Below are positions 17,911-22,818 of a stretch of DNA of 22,818 nt, in pieces. How positions within the stretch are numbered: the stretch's first letter is position 1; the number at the start of each line of letters is the position of its first letter. Made by a program: the position numbers and the translations under genes. The notes under the pieces are model-generated. The model was not told the origin of the DNA and did no database searches. It was given only the letters and a program-made list of their open reading frames with translations. Source of the DNA: Acanthamoeba lenticulata (lineage: Eukaryota > Discosea > Longamoebia > Acanthamoebidae); the NCBI GenBank assembly GCA_002179805.1, contig NAVB01000980.1, positions 1 through 22,818 of the forward strand, read 5' to 3'.

Positions 17911-18111
17911 GTCAAGTTGTGGAACGTTTGGGTTAACAAACTGCTTGAGACTTTGGTTTGCTTCGAAAGCTCTAGCCTTCAGCCTAACTTATTTTCCACT
18001 ACCCCACAAAGCGTTATTAATGTTTCACTTTATTAAAATTGAGCGCAATTTATCTGAACTTCTAAAAAAAAAACTCGGCACTTCCAATTTATTGTCATAA
18101 ATGTTATTCGC
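17911..18111. other. AT-rich intergenic region
   Basis: This stretch of about 200 bp is much more AT-rich than its surroundings, with A9-type and TTTATTAAAATT runs near 18030-18075. It separates the 5' side of the F-box/ankyrin remnant from the start of the HEAT-like gene and probably contains the latter's promoter. No gene is seen. Confidence 0.4.
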
Positions 18112-20775
18112 ATGAAGGGAGGGAGGCAAGTAGAGGAGGGGCGGATGGCGATGCTGGCTGCCTGGCGCCAGTGTCGTTTGCGATCCCCAGAAAGATTCAA
18201 CGACCGCTCGGTGCTTGGCCACTTCGAAAGCGCGGCAGCCACCTACCTGGACCAGCTGCAGACCACCCCACACAGCCTGCGGCAGACGCAGTGGGCACTC
18301 GTCCGATGGCTCTTTACTGACGATGGCGACGACAACGCTGGGCTTGGCCACGAGTGGGAAGACGCCGTGCGGGTGCTGGGGCGTCGGGCTCTGCAGCGCG
18401 TCCGGTGGAACAGCTGTCCGCTGCCCGAACTCGTGGGCGATCTGCGCCCGCCACCCGTGGTGGCCACCTTCACGCTCGAGTTTGTGGCGCAGCAGCCGCG
18501 GCGGGCAAGCGAGCACCAAGCCACCCGGCGGCGCCAGTGCCTCGAACGCACCGTCGCCGTGGCGCGGCGGCTCTGGGCCCGTGCACTCGGGGCGGCGCTC
18601 TCCCCGGCCCACTTTGCCGACGCCCGCGCGCCCGTCATTTCCATACTCCTGGAGGTCATCCAGGGGTTGTTCATGATGCACAGCCAAGCGGCGGTCGCGC
18701 TGGGCTCGGCCCACATGGGCCGCCAGTTGGTGGTTGACGAAGGGGGCGACTCGGCGTCGTGCGAAGCACACTTGGTCAGCGCCTTCTTGGCCCACAGCAA
18801 CCCGAACGTGGTGCACGGTCCGATTCGTCCCTAACTGGAAGTTGCTGTTGTTGTCTCTACTAATGTCCTCACCGTCACTCTCGTCCATGTGTAGAAGCCC
18901 TCAAGTTGCTCAACAAGACGGTCGAGCTGAAACTGGCCCACCTGCTGCCGCTTGACCTGGAGGTTCACCGCCGTTCCACAGAAGAGACCACACGACGCGT
19001 TTTGGCGTAGCTCAACACCATGCGTTGCAGGCACTCGACCGGGGCTCGGAGCTGGTCCAACAACTGTGGCGCCTGATCGATGACGAGACTGCTCGAGCGT
19101 CGCTCCGCGAGTACGCCGTGACCTTGTGGGCTTCGCTTCCGGCCTCAGGCCCGGTGCGTTTCCCTCCCCGGTTTGGCCCTTGGCCATCCACCGTCGGCCC
19201 TCTGAGCCGTGCTGGCCACACGCGTGACGCACACAGGAATTGTTTGAGCGATGCGCGCGGGAGACGAGGCCGTGGTTCTTGGCCCAGCTGTACGGGCAGG
19301 GCATGCGGATGCTCCAGGTCGGCGCGACGCCTGAAGACCTGGTCTCCTTGGCCCAGCGCGGCCTCGAGGTGCAGCGCCACTCCTCGTGCCCCACGACCAT
19401 TCGTGCCTCCTCACACCTGGCCAGCACGACAATTGGCAGGTCGTCTGGGCCGCCGCCGGAATGCTTAAACGCGTCGTCTTTCACGAGTACAACCTTCTCG
19501 GGCGGCCACAAGAGGCGCTGCAGGACAGGATCGCGGCGTCGGTCATTCGGTCGCTGCGGAGCAGCGAACCTGGCGTGCCGAGCCTCCTGAACCAAACGGC
19601 TGCGATGCTCGTCCGGCTGGAGAAGCAGGGCGTCGGCCCTGCTTTGTGGGCACCTGGCGAGGCAGAGAAAACGCTGGGCGTCGACCTCGTCGCCCTGCTG
19701 GAAGCGCATCGAAGCGGCGCAACTCGGTCTGTTCTTGAGCTGGCCGACCACAAGCTCCGCCAAGCTGCGCAATTTCTTTCGCTCAAGGACGAGACAAAGC
19801 GGTTGGAACTGTGCGAGATGGCCGCATCTCAGCTCCAGCCGGACCAGCCCTGGCAGATTCGGTGTGTGGTGTGGGCTTGTGGGCTGTTTTCCTTGTGGTC
19901 CTTGCATCTCACCTTGGAATTCACTTCCATCTGACAAGGGAAACCGGCCTGATCCTGCTGGCTGTCCTGGTCCATGGCTTGCCAGATACGCCGGTCGGGA
20001 ACAAACAAGCAAATGAGCTTCTGCACCAACACTGGCCTCGAATCATGGACAGCCTTCGTGACCCAGTCGTGCGGCTTCCTTCCCTGCGCATGCTGCACTC
20101 ATGACTGACACTTGCGTGCAACGCGCAGATGCGGCTGCGGCAACTGGCCTGCAAGGTGCTCACGGTCTTCTTCAGGCCCTCGTCGGTCCACCACGAAGTG
20201 GCATCGGATGATCAACTCCTGACAAGCCTCATGGACGGCCTCCACTCAATCTTCGCGATCCCTCGTGCGGAATGGACAGCCTTACAACATGACTGCCAAG
20301 AAGCGCTCTCCCTGCTTTCGCTGCTGTTCTCGTATTCGACTCCCGGGGCTGCACTACATGAAAAGCTGGTGGGTGTCTTTCTTGAGGCTTTGCCTCTCGC
20401 CAGGCGCGGGCAGGTACCTGGCTCCAGACCTGCACAACGTCCTTCCTGCTGCTGTACACATGGCTTATTTCCTCGGTGATGTGGCAGCGCGCCAGCCTGC
20501 TCTCCCTCCACACCATAGTGGCCCAGCTGCGGAACCCCTGGATCACGTACGCCTATAACTGCGGGCTGGTCGATGGGATCGGCGAGTTGGTGGAAGGCAA
20601 AGCGCCCGCCGAGCTGCACGACGACGTGGCCTTTCGGCTGCGGCTCCTGCTAAGAGATCTGGAGTGGCTCAGGACGAACCAGACGGTCACAACACAATTG
20701 CGCCACCACTTGGCCCAAATCGCGGCCCCTGATGACGCCTTGCTCAAGAAGATGGAACTGCTTCGGCAAGTGTGA
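18112..20775 (+). CDS. HEAT/ARM-like helical repeat protein, function unknown
   Basis: Eight exons join in phase to 722 residues: 18112-18817, 18895-18962, 19031-19153, 19237-19368, 19425-19861, 19939-20068, 20129-20413 and 20488-20775. All introns are GT-AG, 56-83 nt. The product is almost entirely helical, with paired Leu-rich helices typical of HEAT/ARM solenoids, for example SLRDPVMRLRQLACKVL, which forms only after splicing at 20068/20129. There is no signal peptide, membrane helix or known catalytic motif. HEAT proteins usually act as scaffolds in transport or large complexes, but no specific family is recognisable. The start is uncertain: 18112 or the in-frame ATG at 18145. The first donor is also uncertain (18818 or 18827, same phase). 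Confidence 0.7.
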
Positions 20776-20898
20776 AAAAGCACATGTGAGCTCGTTCAGG
20801 GAGGCTTTTGGCTTCCAGCTCGTTGTATTAAAGCGCGTCTAGCTCTTGTTTATTAGGCACGCTGCAACTCGGGAGCAGCAAGGACAAGCGCAAGAGTT

Positions 20899-21271
20899 CT
20901 AGTTGTTCTGGTTGTCCGTTGCTCCCTGCCCCTTGGAGGCCCAGTACCCACGCATCTTGGCGATGCATTCCTCACGTGCCGCACTCTCGTCTTGCGCTGC
21001 TGCCTCCTCCGCGTGCCCGTCCTGAGAAAAGAGCAACTTGCAAGTGAACATGCAGGCCACCACAGAGGAGAAGGGCGCGTACAGCCTTGTCCACCATGCG
21101 GATGTGCCTGTCGGCGTGGAGCATTTTCTCGTGGGTCAGGGCCTTCATCACAAGCACCTGGTGGCCGTCGATAGTTTCCTCGCCCTTGCCCTGGAAGCCG
21201 GTCTCTTGGGCCTTATTGATCGGGTCGACTGCCTCTTTGGCCGCTCCAACAACTTCCTTCAGAACTTGCAT
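20899..21271 (-). CDS. Small hydrophilic protein, 103 residues
   Basis: Exons 21083-21271 and 20899-21021 join in phase 0 across a 61-nt GT-AG intron (21022-21082). The protein starts MQVLKEVVGAAKEAVDPINK and ends KMRGYWASKGQGATDNQNN. It is rich in charged residues and Ala, with no membrane helix or signal peptide. It is probably helical and soluble; the repeated EEAAAQDE-like composition recalls small stress or LEA-like proteins, but I recognise no family. Reading through the intron gives a different and less plausible C-terminus. It is convergent with the HEAT-like gene, with 123 bp between stop codons. Confidence 0.6.
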
Positions 21272-21699
21272 TATTGATTGGGTGCTTGGCCAGGAGTGGC
21301 TTTGTTGTGGTGTTGTGTTTGTGGTTGCGGTCGATGATGAGAAGGGATCACCATCGGCTGAGCTTTAAAGCTTCCGCCACGTCGAGCAGTCGTGGCTGAC
21401 CAGATGGGGTGTGCAAGATCGGGAAGCGGCCAAAAGGGGATTGGCTGCAAACCATCGAAAGTTGAACGGTGCGGTGCGCGTGGGTGGCTGTTCCTGATTC
21501 CATTGGAGTTTCTCACTAGCAACCACATTTCATCCGGAAACAGCCAATTGGAAGAGCTTATCAATAAGATTCCGAGTAAAGATTTTTGGCCGAAAAGAAG
21601 CTTGTCACACCACAGAACGCAACTTGATGCGTCACTTTTTTTATTTATTTATTTATTTTACATTGGAATAAATTAAAACATTTGCTTATTTAAATTGCA
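21272..21699. promoter_or_regulatory. Promoter of the small hydrophilic gene and 3' flank of the U-box gene
   Basis: A 428-bp stretch without a supported gene. CCAAT boxes for the minus strand lie at 21440-21444 and 21502-21506, and a palindromic CCAATTGG at 21544-21551. A 97-codon minus-strand frame (21271-21564) lacks any domain and looks non-coding. The right end holds the poly(A) region of the U-box gene. Confidence 0.35.
21636..21660 (-). terminator. Clustered AATAAA polyadenylation signals of the U-box gene
   Basis: The plus strand reads a TTTA tandem, so the minus strand carries overlapping copies of AATAAA about 40-65 nt downstream of the U-box gene stop codon at 21700-21702. This is where a eukaryotic poly(A) signal is expected. 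The tract is also a tetranucleotide microsatellite. Confidence 0.5.
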
Positions 21700-22794
21700 T
21701 CAAGAGGGACAAATCTGGCCCACGAAGAAGGAGTAGCTGCCCAGCACAGAGTCCACGCCTCGGTTGATGGAGGGGCAGAAGTAGTGCGTGAACCAGAAGA
21801 ACAGCATGCCAATCGGCACCAACAAGCTCCACAACGTCCAGACGACGCAAACGAGCACCATGTCGGCGACCATCAGGAGCAGGACCAGCGCCACCCACGC
21901 CGGGTACAACGAACCTGTGCCCACCGCCATCAACGACTGTCAGCGCCAATGAAGCAGAGGATGAACGACGACAACGGAACGATGATGGATGGTGATGTTG
22001 TTGTCTCGAGAGAATGTGGACTTACCGCAGATGGTGCGCGTAGGCCAGCTGCTCATTCCGCCAAAGGAGACGTTGCAAGTGAGGGTCGTCAGCGGGAACA
22101 TGAGCCAGCAGTTGCTGCAGTCGTCGGCCATCTTGCACACGCCGCAGTCGCGGCACTCCCACATGCAGCACCCGCGGCGCCCGGTGGGCCGGTCGCCCAG
22201 GCAGTTGCAGTCACAGCCGTGTCCTCCTCCTCCGCCGCCGTCGCCACCACCGGCGTTGTGGTTCACGTCCGGCGGTGGGGGTGGCGCCGACGACGACGAC
22301 GACGAAGTGTTGCGATTGACGTTGACGTCGTCTTCTGGGTGGAACGAGGGCATCGACCCCAAGCCGACGTCTGTCGCCGGAGGCGCTGCTCATCGTCGCA
22401 CACAAGTTGTCAGTTCCAAGACAACGACAAGAAGAAAAAGAAGAAGAGGAAGGAGGACGCACCAGAGGGCTTGGCGGGCGGGTCGTAGGCCGACAGGTCG
22501 ATGGTCACCTGCGGCGCGGATGCCACGTCAGACCCGCTCGAGGAGCGGTCGAGCCGCTTGCCCATCTTCTCCTTGTATCTGGAAGTGGACATGTGCACGT
22601 TAGTGTGGGGTTGATGAGGATCAGCGGTGATGGTGGTTGGTGATGAAGCGCACCGGTCGGCGGCGGTGCGGAGAGCCCAATTGGGCACGACGGGCGGGTT
22701 GCCGGTGGCGCGCGTCTTGCACACGGGGCAGGTTTGGACGGCGCCCTCCTGCTGCTGCCGCTTGAGCCACGCCCCGATCGACCCGGCCGAGAAG
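21700..22794 (-). CDS. U-box protein with Cys-rich region and C-terminal membrane helices, 5' end missing
   Basis: Exons seen: 22654-22794 (entered from upstream), 22463-22578, 22026-22388 and 21700-21914. The introns of 75, 74 and 111 nt join in phase, giving about 277 residues in the window. The first exon holds the C-terminal half of a U-box: SFSAGSIGAWLKR, TCPVCKT and PNWALRTAADR. A basic/Ser linker and a Ser/Pro/Gly-rich stretch follow, then a Cys-rich block (CDCNC, CCMWECRDCGVCK, CSNCW). The last exon encodes two hydrophobic helices (starting WVALVLLLMVADMVLVCVVW and LVPIGMLFFW). U-box proteins are E2-binding ubiquitin ligases; a membrane-anchored ligase is inferred. The last intron uses acceptor GGGCACAG at 21915; an earlier AG breaks the phase. 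The first acceptor, at 22795, follows an A-rich rather than pyrimidine-rich tract, so that border is less sure. Confidence 0.7.
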
Positions 22795-22818
22795 CTTTTT
22801 TTTTTGTTTGTTTGTTTT
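22795..22818. repeat. Homopolymer T and TTTG run at the window edge
   Basis: A run of Ts followed by TTTG units on plus, which reads as an A/CAAA-rich intron end on the minus strand just before the first visible U-box exon. It is a simple repeat, and its length may be unreliable in assemblies. Confidence 0.5.

Noticed and set aside
21271..21564. Minus-strand open frame of 97 codons upstream of the small hydrophilic gene
   Set aside because: No domain, odd composition, overlap with CCAAT boxes and position in the promoter argue against coding.
22211..22462. Minus-strand frame of 83 codons over the U-box gene
   Set aside because: It overlaps the Cys-rich exon in another frame and reads through a good intron.

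Overview
This window looks like nuclear DNA of a free-living amoebozoan, most likely an Acanthamoeba-like organism. The reasons are GC-rich coding sequence, many short GT-AG introns (about 54-111 nt), all three standard stop codons in use, small intergenic gaps, and protein families typical of amoebae (F-box/ankyrin repeats of the GGHLxVLQWA type, U-box proteins, C2/leucine-rich fusions). The organism call is inference. The exon models below were built by eye, by requiring GT-AG borders and consistent reading phase.

Left part (1-8040). A very long coiled-coil protein gene runs leftwards off the window. Its N-terminus carries a PGPGSY motif and resembles the vertebrate HMMR/RHAMM N-terminus. 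It shares a 234-bp divergent promoter, with two E2F-like sites (one a perfect palindrome), with a four-exon pseudokinase gene. Convergent to the pseudokinase is a member of an unrecognised family (copy 1), whose paralogue (copy 2) lies at 15959-17314.

Middle (8240-15925). An intron-less gene encodes a C2-domain protein with leucine-rich-like repeats. Next is the tri-snRNP protein SNRNP27, with an RD/RE-rich N-terminal arm. It is transcribed divergently from a 14-exon gene encoding a 1,033-residue nucleic-acid-type protein: basic/acidic disordered region, RanBP2-type zinc finger, two S1 domains, zinc ribbon and C-terminal Plus3 domain. I know no family with this order, and it is the most novel item here. 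A splicing factor and a Plus3/S1 protein sharing one promoter region suggests, but does not prove, co-regulation of RNA-related functions.

Right part (15959-22818). In order: copy 2 of the unrecognised family; a short frameshifted F-box/ankyrin remnant; an eight-exon HEAT-like helical protein; a 103-residue hydrophilic protein; and, entering from the right edge, a U-box protein with a Cys-rich segment and C-terminal membrane helices.

No rRNA, tRNA, CRISPR array, intact transposon or bacterial-type operon was seen. The genes do not form one obvious pathway. Recurring themes are nuclear RNA/transcription proteins (SNRNP27, S1-Plus3) and the cytoskeleton/cell cycle (HMMR-like gene with E2F-like sites).
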